From Amoebophrya sp. A120 (Eukaryota > Sar > Dinophyceae > Syndiniales > Amoebophryaceae): a stretch of 64,000 nt of DNA. A program made the translations under genes and the position numbers. Below the pieces are notes generated by a model. It searched no databases and had not been told where the DNA came from. It was given only the letters and a program-made list of their open reading frames with translations. This document shows positions 21,326-31,624 of the stretch, one piece after another; positions within the stretch are counted from its first letter, which is position 1; each line of letters starts with the position of its first letter. The stretch spans positions 10,648,709 to 10,712,708 of the forward strand of contig CAJINV010000002.1 in the NCBI GenBank assembly GCA_905178155.1, given 5' to 3'.

Positions 21326-22570
21326 TCTGGTGTGGGGTTTGGGTTCTTACCGAGAAAAAAAGTAGAAGAGTAAAAGTAGTTCAAGAAGGAAAACCAAAAC
21401 ACGTAAAGTTGTAAATGTAAAGGTTTTTCGTTCGTTTTGTTTCTTCGCGATGGATTCAAAAAGGACAGATACAAATACTGAAATGGTCTTCCGAAGAGGC
21501 GTGTTAATGTATTGGATGATCTTCGAAGTAAACAATCAGATGATGAACCAGAGTAATTTTTCGACTCTTCAACCCTGATTGATAATTATTTGTGTACGGT
21601 CTAAACTAAAAACTTGTAAATCTCAAAATCAACGGGTTTTTGACTTCTTCTAGGTTCCTCGATTGTGAACTGGGAATGATTTCGAGCTTTATTTGGATCT
21701 ACTTTGACACACTTTTTTATGGGACCGAGCGCGAGCTGCGCGAAGGAAATGATCGGATATGGATGGATCTCTGCCATTTCTCATTTTTCGTGAAACCGAG
21801 GAATGCAGACTCCAGTAAGGTCGACTACTCAGGATCCAACCGATTTCTCGACTGTCGCTATTCGAATCTTGACACTAATTTTTCATGGTAGTATCATGTA
21901 AGAAGTACCCTTGTTCATCAACATACAGTGTCTGGCTAGCTTGACCGACCAGTGCTCCGATAAATCATGAAACACTCAAATTGTGCACCTCATCATGGAC
22001 CAGGCTCGCGACGATCCTTGTTCCGAAAAGTTTAGTACTTGTGTGCAAAGACCGCTTCGTGTGTGGCAAGATGGTGCAACTAACTTGAAGCGAAAGATTA
22101 AAATCTAAGTCTTTCACATGATTGGCGCGTGATAGTGTTTCAGACAGGCAATCGTGGCAATCGCGATATACATCCTAGCAACTGTATATCATTGCTCATG
22201 CGAGAATTCAATCAGCTACGAGTGTACTGCGCAACTCAGCCACAAAACCGAAATTCATTTTCAAACATCGTGGGGAGGTACGTCCCCGCACTTTGTGCTT
22301 CAAAACGCGGACGCATTGACTGTGAGAATACATAGCACTAGTCTCCTACGATCTCTAGTGCCACGTAGTGACCAGAGTCACCCCAGGAGCAACAGCATTA
22401 CTCAAAACCTTCAACTACTTAGAGAAGATCCACAACATGCGTTTGTACCCGTGAGCGGCGCGAAAAAAAATCTGTGGGTACACTATGACAGACATGGACA
22501 CAAAAATATTGGCGCAATCAAGTAAGTAGGCTGTCCTGCCTTGTAAAAAATCATGAAATTCCGAATAATA
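21326..22570. other. Intergenic region, nothing supported
   Basis: About 1.25 kb of AT-leaning sequence. The few frames above 60 codons lack any coding character. No repeats of note. Confidence 0.35.
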
Positions 22571-24745
22571 TCACGAGTCGTCTACTTCCAGCGGTTCCGC
22601 AAACGGTACCTTCGTAATTTCGAGGTTATTGTATCCCCCGCAACACAATATCTGCTCCGGTAGCTCGTCATCATCCTTGCCCTCGACCAGCAGAGCGTAT
22701 TCGGTTTGCGCGGCAGGAAGCTTGCCCAACACCGTTGGTATTGCGGTGCGCATATCGCAAGGAAAAATCCCCCCTCCCCATATCAAAACGAAGTTTCTGA
22801 TGCTGGATTTGCGTACACAAATGAGATTTGTCTTGCTGGCGAGGACTGCAGGCCCATACTAAGCCTGAGTCTACAGGTTTTGGCCTACGCGCTTAGCATG
22901 ACAGACGTCGACGCTGTAGCTAAAACAGCATGACAAACCTCCTGTAGAATGCGGCGGAGCTTGGGGAGTTGCGTTCATGCAACACAGAGACGATTTGTGA
23001 CCTCAAATCAGCAACGCAAATTTTCGGCAACATACCTTTTCAATATGGGGAGGGGAAATTTTTCCATTTGATATCGCAACGCGTAGCCCCAGGTTCGCAC
23101 GTCGTAGTCTATCTCGAGTATCTATCAAATGTAAAAATGTCTGGGTCTGGAAGAATGCAACTTGTAATGCTGTCTGCGATTCTAAAAGTATCTGTGTTGC
23201 ATGAGCAGCAAAAGGAGTCAGTTCTTGGCACGCGGAGAGGCAATTTCTCATGCGTAATTAGCATCAAGAAGCTCTCAAAAAATCTGTGATGCTAGCACCA
23301 GCATCACAGACCTCACGGGTCATGCAAAATGTGCATGACAAGTCCCGACTCTTCCAGACCCAGACACTTTTGCAATCCATAGTATCCGGGGCGCATGCAC
23401 CCTGTTGAACCGCGCGCTGTAGGAAAGGAGCACGGGCTTACCTGATATTGCGTAGTTCAGGTCATACACTGCAGCTCAATTGCGCTTGATATGATTGAGC
23501 ATTTCAGGACGCATGAGTAGAGAGAAAACATTCGTGAAAATCTACTAAGAGAGTATAGTACGACGAAACTCTATGCATCCGCAACACCCTTAAAAAGCCT
23601 GCGTTTGAGTTTCAACATACCGTTATAGCTCTTGAACAGGTTTGGCACGTTCATTTCGGCCACGTTCCTGACTTGCACGATTTTTTTCAGCGCCAGCCCC
23701 TTTTTCTCGCTCCGGCCCTGATCCACGATTCGTTTCCACAGCCGCAGCTGTGGCGTCCAGGTGCCAGTGGAGAGGAGTCGGATGGCCTCATCGGATAGGA
23801 TGAAGTAGCCCACGAGGTTGAACCCCAAGTCGTCTACCGGATGAGAGCTGAACAGCCCGCCAGACTTGAACGGTACCTCCCCGTGCTCCACTAAGATTTC
23901 CGGGATGCCCCACTCCTCCTTGTAGCCCGCCTTGCGTATCCCAGAGAAAAAAGCTGGCAGGGCATATTTGTAATGCAAAAATAAATACACACAAAAATTT
24001 GTCATGGGTGGCCCCATAGCATGCTGTTTCGGATATGCAATAGAGATTTTTTTGTGTATTTATTTTTGCATTACAAATGTGTCCTGCCAGCTTTTTTCTG
24101 TGTGATATTGCGCGGAAACTTGCAGTCCCAGTTGCTCACGATCTCGTGTATCCTGCCGTTTTTCGCCTGCACCACGTCCCCGCCGATCAAGTCGTACAGG
24201 GCGGGCTTCGAAAAAATCTTCTCCCCGGACTGCTTATACCCGACGTTGCGTACCTTGAACCTCGTGGCCGAGGTCTCCATGTTCAGCTCTTTCGGCAACG
24301 AGTCAAACACGGAGAACCACGGGATTTCCGCTGCGAGATGTTGAGTAGAGATGAGGTGCGCAATGCGATTTTTCACCCGTAAAAAATGGAAGCCTTCTGG
24401 TGTGTGCTGCTGCAAGAAAAAAAAATCGCAGCCATGTAGACGTGTCGTGTTCTCGTGTAGTATACGGAAGACAGATTCTCGAAAGAAAAAGCTGATCTGT
24501 GGAAGTACCTCCTGGCGGAAAAGCCCTCCCGGGACTTTGCGAGCTCCAACTCATTTGCCTTGAGAGTGTCATGCTCAGCACGGGCCGGGCTTCGGAAAAG
24601 TCGGACCGCACCGTTCTCATATCGTCCTCCGTGTCTATGGATAGCAAAATTTTCTCGTTCTGGCTCACGGCGCTCACTTCCGTTAGCGAACCGGTCAATC
24701 CGCGGGCGGCTGTATTTGGGAACCGGGTTCTTCAAGTAGAAGTTT
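22571..24745 (-). CDS. EDR2_C (DUF1336) domain protein, multi-exon
   Basis: Exons (minus): about 24509-24745, 24108-24330, 23588-23931, 23382-23441, 23074-23117 and 22571-22747. Three introns are introners and two are GT-AG. Reassembled protein: EIPWFSVFDSLPKELN, RFKVRNVGYKQSGEKIFSKP, an introner join reading NWDCKFPRK-AGYKEEWG, then LVGYFILSDEAIRLL, NLFKSYNGMLKLKRRLFKG-KP, RILEIDYDVRTWGYA, and VEGKDDDELPEQILC. This follows the EDR2 C-terminal domain order (F-x-V-R...Y; phospholipid-type middle; FR/K...G; YLEIDxD; DELPE). In plants such proteins are membrane-associated and linked to lipid binding. The 5' end is unclear: the first exon has no upstream ATG in frame, so either a methionine inside it or another exon supplies the start. 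Confidence 0.75.
22753..23073 (-). mobile_element. Introner, family C (321 bp), diverged ends
   Basis: Coding-strand left end TATCAAATGGAAAAATTTCC; the other end reads GGATTTTTCCTTGCGATA, so the last bases of the terminal repeat have drifted. Inner arms CCCCTCCCCATAT / ATATGGGGAGGGG are inverted. Flanks GCGCA (22748-22752) and TCGCA (23074-23078) differ at one base. Excision reads TWGYALR-TAIPTVLG in frame. Confidence 0.8.
23123..23381 (-). mobile_element. Introner, family A (259 bp)
   Basis: Ends TATCAAATGTAAAAATG and CACTTTTGCAATCCATA. Direct repeat GTATC at 23118-23122 and 23382-23386. Removal restores the EDR2-type frame (HAPRI-LEIDYDV). Only 44 exon bases separate it from the family C element, so two introners flank one tiny exon. 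Confidence 0.85.
23937..24107 (-). mobile_element. Introner, family D (171 bp), very long inverted repeats
   Basis: Nearly the whole element is an inverted repeat about 60 bp per arm: AGAAAAAAGCTGGCAGG, then TTTGTAATGCAAAAATAAAT, and the reverse complement at the other end. Ends TATC...GATA; direct repeat TTGCG at 23932-23936 and 24108-24112. Sequence otherwise unlike families A-C, yet the same termini and repeat length. Excision restores NWDCKFPRK-AGYKEEWG. Confidence 0.85.
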
Positions 24746-24884
24746 TGTATAGTATGTGCACCGATAAAGGACCGACACAACCAACTACGTACAAAAATCG
24801 GGTAACTTTATTACGTTGGATTGTGACTTTGTCTGTGCTTGTGAACAAATCTTGTTTAGAATAAATCAGCCGGCTGAAAGAATC

Positions 24885-25265
24885 TTAAAAACGTTTTGCA
24901 CGACTGGGTGGGTTTTCGCTGCTGGAGACCGGTCCGCTCGCATTCGTATCCTCCTGCATTTTGCTTTCCGCCTCTAGTGGTGCCTGCTGTTTCTTCGGCG
25001 ACTTAGAACCGCTCGCAGCGCCCCAGGGCCCGCAACACACGCCCATCTTGTAGTATTTCCGCTGCGCGGGAACTACCGAGGCAGAAGGCGTCGAGGACGA
25101 AGACGACGCTTTCGACTCTCGATTGCTCGTCAAAAGCGCACCCGGCGGCTTCTGCTCGCTCTGCCTCTCGTCGTCGCGTAAGAGTCCTTGAATTTTGTCG
25201 TCTGATGTTGAGGTGGACGACAAACCAGCGCAATGGGAAGACTGATCCTGATGTTCCCGTGCCAT
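24885..25265 (-). CDS. Small hypothetical protein, 126 aa
   Basis: Single frame with ATG at 25265. Composition is Ser/Gln/Lys-rich and disordered. Around residue 74 it contains MGVCCGPWGAASGSKS, a sequence that would be an N-myristoylation/palmitoylation signal (MG-x-C-C) if translation began there, giving a protein of about 50 residues. Whether the upstream ATG or the internal one is used cannot be decided. No family recognised. Confidence 0.45.
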   Translation of the reverse strand: MAREHQDQSSHCAGLSSTSTSDDKIQGLLRDDERQSEQKPPGALLTSNRESKASSSSSTPSASVVPAQRKYYKMGVCCGPWGAASGSKSPKKQQAPLEAESKMQEDTNASGPVSSSENPPSRAKRF

Positions 25266-25879
25266 TTAGTAGAGGCTCCTCATACAGCTTGTGCTATACA
25301 GTCTTGACACCACCGGCCAAAGCAAAACACGAAGTAGATTCAACAACCGCAGCAATCAAGACGAGAAAGGCCTCGAAAATGTTGTTGTACAATTACCCAA
25401 CCAATTCGATGTCGTCACTACTGACATCTTCATCAGAGGACGATTCTACAGGTGTTGCGCCGCGGACTATTGTGCAGTCTCATTCTCACGTTGCTGGCCG
25501 CTTTGCGTTTACGATTGACCCTTGTTTAAAAAGTTAGAATTGACCATACCACGCTCCCAGTGACATTTCACAGCGCTCAAATTGGTACTTTCTTTGGGCA
25601 CAAAGAAATCAATGGACACAGGCCGTCTGGTCCCCTCGCGGAACAGAAAAAGTACGCATTGATTCCAAGCAGCATCGCGCTTGTCTGTCCTGTAGTAGCT
25701 CACGACCACGATGGCCCACTCCCGTCAGGGCAACATTCGTGATAGTCCAGTAGAGAAAAAGAGAAACAAATGAATCTGTGTGCATGAAAAGCAGAAAAAA
25801 CACTCATTTCTACACTCAGCAACTTTTCAGTCTTTCGTCCAGGGATCAAAGCAGGCTCTCCACCACAATTACTTACTTA
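25266..25879. other. Intergenic stretch
   Basis: About 600 bases without a supported gene. Plus-strand frames here are short and lack motifs. Confidence 0.3.
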
Positions 25880-28104
25880 CTACACATAACTCCCAAACAC
25901 CCCACAGTCGTACTTTTCCTTCCACGGATTGGGTGGCTCCGTTATGAACGCCCGGCGCTTTGTCAGGGCAACTTCGCCGGCAAACGAGGAGGATGGCATG
26001 TTGTCGAGTATCACGGGCCCGAAGTGTCCCTGGCGAAAAAAACGCAGGAACCAGCGCACGCCCGCCAGCAAATCGACCGACGCTCCCCGCTCCAGCATAT
26101 CCGGCTGCATGTGCTCTGCGAGATGTTTGACGCACTCGTCAATACTGTTCGTGGGCTGCTTACTCGGCAGATCCAGGGCTTTCACGTACTGGAACTGGCG
26201 CATCTTGTTCAACTTAAAGAGGCAGTAGTCCGCGAGGTACCACTCGCCAACTAAGTGGTCCGGCATGACACCAAGCAAGCACAGATTGGTTTGCTTTTCC
26301 AAATTTTCCACGTTCTTCAGAAGCATCATTCCGGGCGTGTCCACGCAGTGGATCATGGGCTTGCGCGAAATCAAAAACGTGGACTGCCCCTTGCAGTGGC
26401 GCGTGGTTTATCGATTGTAAAAATGTCTGGGTCTGGAAACTTGTGATGCTGTTTGTGCATGACACAGGAGGTCTAGCATGCAAGTCCTAGCAACACAGGT
26501 TTTGAGCAGGTTAGGCGATGCCGAATCCGCATGACAAGTTCCCTCTTTTGGTGGCAAGAAGTGAGCAACTTTTGCGGGGGTCCATGCATGACAGGTTTTT
26601 TTCTGTTCTCAAATACGCATTAGAAATTTACATGTTTCCAGACCCAGACATTTTTACATTTGATATGGTTCCGGGCAGCATGTTGGTCTTCGCCTCATTC
26701 ATCTATTACAGTGAAAAGGGCCTCCCACCCCAAGGTTGCAAAAATTTGTGATGCGAAGTTTCCAAATGAAAACTTTTTGTCATGCATGAAAGGAGTATGA
26801 AGCTTTCTGATGCATATTCTAGTCGTGGTTCGCATCGCTTACATGACAAGCACCGCTCTTGCTGGGATCTTTTGCAATACAAATTTTTGCTATTCACGAT
26901 CGGAAATCTGTGATGCTGATACATGCAAGAGGCCGAATGTTTCATTTGGAAAGGTTTGCAATACAAATACTTTCAAGTTCGGGGGTGGGGGCATTTTTCA
27001 TTGTAATATCATCTTCACGTCCTTCATGATATCCGGGTCCACCTTGTGACCGAGCGTGAACGCGTACTGCTTCAACCCGTTGATGATGGTCGATTTCCCG
27101 ACGTTCGGCAGCCCCACGACCATCATCCACAACCCCACCGTGTTGTGCTTCACGTCGCAGTTCTCCACGATGAACTCCCGGATCTTGCCGGTGTTGATTT
27201 TTTCCGACGCGGAGATCAGCAGGGCGGGCTTCCCCAGCTCCCGCATCACGCCCAGAATCCGCCGCGCGTCCTTCGCGGAAATCAGGTCGACCTTGTTGAA
27301 AATCGTCAGCTTTTTCAGGCGTTTGGGCTGCTGCACCTGCGACAGGCTGTTCCCATTGTACAGCGCGGACCCGATGTTGGACTGCGAGATGGTGCTGTCC
27401 TTAAAGCCTAACTCCTCCAACAATTCCCCCTGGCACGAGGAAAAGGGCGCGCGGGCGTCGCGGACCTCCAGGATCAAGTTGATCCCCCGCTCCACGCGCT
27501 TCTTCAAATCCACCTTCGCTTTGCTCATGTGCCCCAGCCACCAGTGCGGGTAAAAGTCGAAGGCAAACTTGTCCCGCGCAACAAACTCCGGGAACGGGTC
27601 GGGGAACGCGGAGGGACGGACAGCGGAGGACGTCGTGTTTGCCGCGTTTTGATGTGTAGTATTTTCTCGTCCTCGAGGATCAGTCGAGCTACTAGTACTC
27701 CCTCTCGACGAGGTGGACGACGATGCACTCGCATCGGCATCCCGGTGGTCCTGCGCACTTTGATCACGCTCAACGTCTCTGTGCTGTCGAGCCGAGAAGC
27801 CCTCCGCTGAGGTCGTAGTCGACTGCTGCTTTTCCCGCACCCTCGCGATCCAGTCCTCCTCTGGCATGTTGGGCTGGATCCGCTCGAACGGGTCATCCGC
27901 ATGATGTTCTTTCCTGGCATTGTTTTTTGTTCCGTTTCTATCTGCAGAGTGAGTGGAGGTGCTCGCCGCTGTTTTCAAAGTTCTGGATGGTGGCGTCAAG
28001 TGACACGTCGGATGGACAAAGGTCGCGCCGGCGCGACCTCTTTGGCACCAGTGATGCAATAGTAAATTGCTCCGGGCCCGAGCTTTTGCAGAGCTGCTGT
28101 GCAT
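25880..28104 (-). CDS. MTG1: MTG1/YlqF-type circularly permuted GTPase (mitochondrial ribosome assembly)
   Basis: Exons 27009-28104, 26666-26698 and 25880-26403; 1653 nt, 550 residues, TAG stop. Both introns are introners. GTPase motifs are in the permuted order of the YlqF/MTG1 family: G4 NKVD (about residue 270), G5-like LLISASEK, then G1 GLPNVGKST (about 335), G2 in LPGTTRHCKG and G3 DTPG. The G2 loop is read across the second splice (MLPGT-TRHCKG). Upstream, YPHWWLGHMSKAKVDLKKRV is the typical MTG1 start of the G domain. The first 165 residues are basic then Ser/Thr/Asp-rich, and the start (MHSSSAKARARSNLLLHHW) is compatible with a mitochondrial targeting peptide. Known family members help mature the large mitochondrial ribosomal subunit. 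Confidence 0.9.
26409..26665 (-). mobile_element. Introner, family A (257 bp)
   Basis: Ends TATCGATTGTAAAAATG and CATTTTTACATTTGATA. Direct repeat TGGTT at 26404-26408 and 26666-26670. Lies inside the codons of the GTPase G2 loop; excision restores PGT-TRHCKG. Confidence 0.85.
26704..27008 (-). mobile_element. Introner, family B (305 bp)
   Basis: Ends TATTACAGTGAAAAGG and CATTTTTCATTGTAATA; interior closely similar to the element at 1362-1670, including TTTTTGTCATGCATGAAAGG. Direct repeat TCATC at 26699-26703 and 27009-27013. Only 33 exon bases lie between it and the family A element at 26409. Confidence 0.85.
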
Positions 28105-28493
28105 ACTTTAACTTTTGCTTTACTTGTTCGATGGTGAGAAAAATAGCGGGATTTTCACGATCACATCTCAGAGAGACGAAGGATGGATCTTCACAAGGTG
28201 CCAGTTATTGATCATTGAAAGTGAATGCGTTTCACTTTTTCCTGGGAAGATCTGTTTTCTGTGCAGAGAGCGGAGGCGGCGCGTCAGGTTCCGATGATCC
28301 AGTCCTTGGTACCGATTGCGCCTGCACTCTCAACGCTACACCGGCGAGGCGTGAGACGACGAACAAAAGCGACCTACAGGAGGTGCTCGAAGAACGCGTA
28401 TACATGTAAGCATCCGAAGCAAACTGTGTTGATTCTTTCAAGTTACTTGGTAAGCTAAGCTCCACAAACACACGCAAGTCAATTGAAGAAATG
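28105..28493. other. Intergenic stretch
   Basis: Short gap between the MTG1 start and the stop of the next minus-strand gene; nothing supported. Confidence 0.3.
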
Positions 28494-29198
28494 TCACACG
28501 AGAATGGTTCGGCTCTGAAGGAATGCCTTGTCCCTTTCGCTTTCTCGTGCATGTGGTGTAACACCAAGCACCGACTCAAGAAAGGCACTTCCCGCCGGCG
28601 TAGGCGCCGGCGGTGCAGTAGTACTGACTTCCGCACTTGTTGACGCAGTAACGGTCGTAGTATTCTCGTCGGTCGGATTCGCTGAAAGAGCAGATGAAGC
28701 GTCGGCGTGTGACATAGGTGGGCGAGGAAGCCGCTCATTTTGTTCGCGATAAGCTCTGTCAACCCGCTCGCGATGATCTCTAATAGCCGCTGAAGGAGCA
28801 TGAGAAATCGGTTGTACGTCCACACCGGCGATTTCGCACCAGTAGAAAAAGCCGGCACAACAAATCACTAGCAAAACTATGCCGACTACCAGCTTCCAGC
28901 TACAGGTAGCTTGCGCACCAGCGGCAGAGGAATCGTCCTGCCGAGTCGGCGTTCTTGCCGCAGCTATGACCCTGGTTTTCGTCGAAACGTCGCCGCTCCC
29001 CGCGGTCTTCACAGAATTGCTGGGGGCGCTACCGCTGGCGCCCATTTGGGACGTCAAATTTTTACCTTCTGCCCGCTGCTGCGGGAACCGCTTTTCTGTG
29101 TTCATAGATCGCCGCCGTTCGGCGCTGGTCGCGGACGGCCGGAGTGACCCCGGATCCTCGCTTGGGCGGATCGCAACGTCTACTACTTCGCTGGACAT
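28494..29198 (-). CDS. Single-pass membrane protein ending SRTILV, 234 aa
   Basis: One frame from ATG 29198. A charged, disordered N-terminus of about 95 residues precedes one transmembrane helix (KLVVGIVLLVICCAGFFYWC) at residues about 97-117. The C-terminal side is Ser/Thr/Ala/Pro-rich (TTTVTASTSAEVSTTAPP), then PAGSAFLESVLG, and the very end is FLQSRTILV. No signal peptide. The next gene upstream (29813-30754) has the same plan and nearly the same last residues, which suggests an old duplication. Function unknown. Confidence 0.7.
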   Translation of the reverse strand: MSSEVVDVAIRPSEDPGSLRPSATSAERRRSMNTEKRFPQQRAEGKNLTSQMGASGSAPSNSVKTAGSGDVSTKTRVIAAARTPTRQDDSSAAGAQATCSWKLVVGIVLLVICCAGFFYWCEIAGVDVQPISHAPSAAIRDHRERVDRAYREQNERLPRPPMSHADASSALSANPTDENTTTVTASTSAEVSTTAPPAPTPAGSAFLESVLGVTPHARESERDKAFLQSRTILV

Positions 29199-29812
29199 GT
29201 TGCTGATTGCTAAAAAACCGAATCAGGAAAGAGAAACTTCATCGCTCTTCAAGAGCAACATACTTACACCCAAGAATGGCTTCTCGAATAATTATGTCCA
29301 TAACAGTTCCATCAGGCTCAAGGGAGCAAGGCAGGAAGAATTTAGCTTGATCAAATTCGGGAGCTTTTTCGTCCGCAAGGAGAGTTGCCTGGTTGGATGC
29401 AAGTTGATAGAGAACTATCAGTAATTTAGAAAGTCACTGTCAAACATTCGTGAATGACTAAAAGCGATGGGGCACGACGCTAGGAGAGGAGCGCCTTGAG
29501 CGACAAAAATCGTTGAACGATACCTAGGAACAAAGGCCTTCTGCACGATGTTGATGAGACGAACAGAGCGGTAACTGACGACTTTTCATGCACGACAAGA
29601 AGCGTAAGCCTTCACACGAAGAAAAGTGAGAACCGGCAGAGAAACATCGATGCAAGAGCGACGATCGACACGTGGAACAAAGCTTCACGGTAGAAAAAAA
29701 AGAACCCGGTGCGCTCACGTTCGCGTTCCGGAAGACAACTACAAAATCCTGAAAGAGTTCACACTGAGCTCCTGCACAGGAACTCGAGAGAATGAGGAAA
29801 AAGGTAAGCATC
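29199..29812. other. Intergenic stretch between the two membrane-protein genes
   Basis: No supported gene; only short frames. Probably UTRs and spacer. Confidence 0.3.
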
Positions 29813-30754
29813 CTAAACCAAAATGATGGTGCGCTGCGGCTTCGTTCGCTTAGCGCTTGCATCTGTGCTCCTTCTGTCGGCTGCTCTACTTTCAGTGTCT
29901 GAGTCTGCCTCATCGTCGGAAGCGAATATAGTGCCCTCCAAGCGAGCCACTTCAGCCCTGTCGTCTTCAGTCCGAACACGACCTGCGTCGTCGTGAACAG
30001 AAGACGTGTCAGCAGCTTGCGCCGACCCTATTGAATTTTCATCCTCTCCCGTGGACGCCAAAAAACTTGCAGGACCCACTGGCGCAGCGGCGGCCCCCGC
30101 GACTGGTTGGCCGGCCGGCGGTTGCTGGGCGACGCCATCTGTAGTGCCTGCTTGAGATTGCGCCCGGGTCTGAACGTCGTTTGCCGTAACGCGGCCGCTC
30201 GCCTGCGACGTTTGCCCTACAACTTGTTGGTTTGGTGCACCAAGAAGAAAACCGAGGCTGCCACCGCGCATTTGCGAGTCTTGCCGAGGCTTGATGAGAA
30301 AAAAGTACACGGCTAACACGATGCCGGTAATAATCACCGGCGAAAGAAGGCAGAGCCACAAATGCCCGCTCTCCGAGAGGCCTTGTACGAACCGTACGTT
30401 GCGTGGGTCCGTTCGCGCTCTCGGCGTTGGAGAATCGGTTCGTGGCGAATCGTTTTCCCCTCTCGGTTCCTCCGGTGGAGAATTATTGCCACCACTTCGC
30501 GGTGAATTTGTGGTCTTTTCTGGGCCCTCGTCTCGCTGGTAGAACTCCGAAAATTCATCAGGAGAATTGGCCACTACACCCTCGTTCTGCTCTTTCGACG
30601 ACTTCCGCTTCGCCCTGCTCTTCGCTTTCCGCGTGGCCCGCTTGGCCTTCGATGTTTGGCCATCGCTGGCGCTGGTATTGCTCGGGCTGCCGCTGCCCTT
30701 CGTCTTCGCGGAGGCCCGCTTAGGAGCGGATTGCTCGCCGGTAATATCACTCAT
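29813..30754 (-). CDS. Single-pass membrane protein ending QRTIILV, 313 aa
   Basis: One frame from ATG 30754. Residues 1-135 are Lys/Arg/Ser-rich then acidic and Pro-rich; a transmembrane helix follows (HLWLCLLSPVIITGIVLAVY) at about 142-166. The rest is low-complexity Gln/Ala/Gly/Asp with a PASFLAS motif and a basic end RTKPQRTIILV. Layout and last residues match the neighbour at 28494-29198 although the linkers differ. The hydrophobic C-terminus could be a class II PDZ-type ligand or a sorting signal (inference). Function unknown. Confidence 0.7.
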   Translation of the reverse strand: MSDITGEQSAPKRASAKTKGSGSPSNTSASDGQTSKAKRATRKAKSRAKRKSSKEQNEGVVANSPDEFSEFYQRDEGPEKTTNSPRSGGNNSPPEEPRGENDSPRTDSPTPRARTDPRNVRFVQGLSESGHLWLCLLSPVIITGIVLAVYFFLIKPRQDSQMRGGSLGFLLGAPNQQVVGQTSQASGRVTANDVQTRAQSQAGTTDGVAQQPPAGQPVAGAAAAPVGPASFLASTGEDENSIGSAQAADTSSVHDDAGRVRTEDDRAEVARLEGTIFASDDEADSDTESRAADRRSTDASAKRTKPQRTIILV

Positions 30755-31624
30755 GATTCGTGTTTGACTTTATCAGTTAGTTTGCTTCAATGCACAGCAA
30801 ATGAAAATATGGGAAGGACTTGTGAGCAGAAGTTATTAATCGAGGAAAAGAAGCGACAACCGACAGTGAAAGGGACCTCACCGCGGGCGTGACAGCTTGC
30901 ATCAGAAGAAAAAAAATAAATTCACACTGTGTCTAACAACCTGATTTTGAAGACGCTGAAAAGTGACGTAAAAAGATTTCACCGACTGCGCAAGAAACGA
31001 GAGCAGCAGCTCCTGCTCGAAGTAGAACGATACAAACGGTGGCCCAACGGAAACTGCACGACAAAGCACGCACAACGACAACGATGACGATGGAAAAATA
31101 CAGCACAACGAAGGATTTGTAACAAAGCTTCTTACAACCACGACAGTAGTGAAACTGTAACTGTTTTTCTTTTTCCCTTTTCGCCTAGAGCTAGAACGGC
31201 TGGGAAAATAACACCAAGTCTTGGAAAAGTGTAGGCACCTACTGCTGCTTCATGATCCATTCGCTTTCGTGTTTCCGTTTCTAAACGATTTCGGCGTGCT
31301 GCCGTGACGTCAAGACATCAGAAACATTTGCATGCAATGAATCAAGCTGATGTTCCAACAGTGAGCTCTACATTGAGTGAATAAATTGTTACAAACGAGA
31401 AGTACATTTTAGTTGAAAATGACAAAGACAAAAGAAGATGCAAATCCAAATCCATTGCGTTGTTGTAACCTCTAATAGAAGACCTAAAACGGTGCAAGTG
31501 CAAATCCTACAAAAGATGTTCATGTCGATTGAGAAGCCAACTACAAACAAATGCGTTCAAAACACTAAAAACTGAATGAAAGACTGTTGCACGACACTGC
31601 CACTACATTCAGGCAATCCAATCT
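30755..31624. other. Intergenic region
   Basis: About 870 bases of AT-leaning sequence. The minus frame at 30902-31141 looks like a random hydrophobic ORF. Nothing supported. Confidence 0.35.

Noticed and set aside
24021-24107. Independent small gene in the plus frame over the family D introner
   Set aside because: The frame is made of the element's inverted repeats and recurs on both strands.
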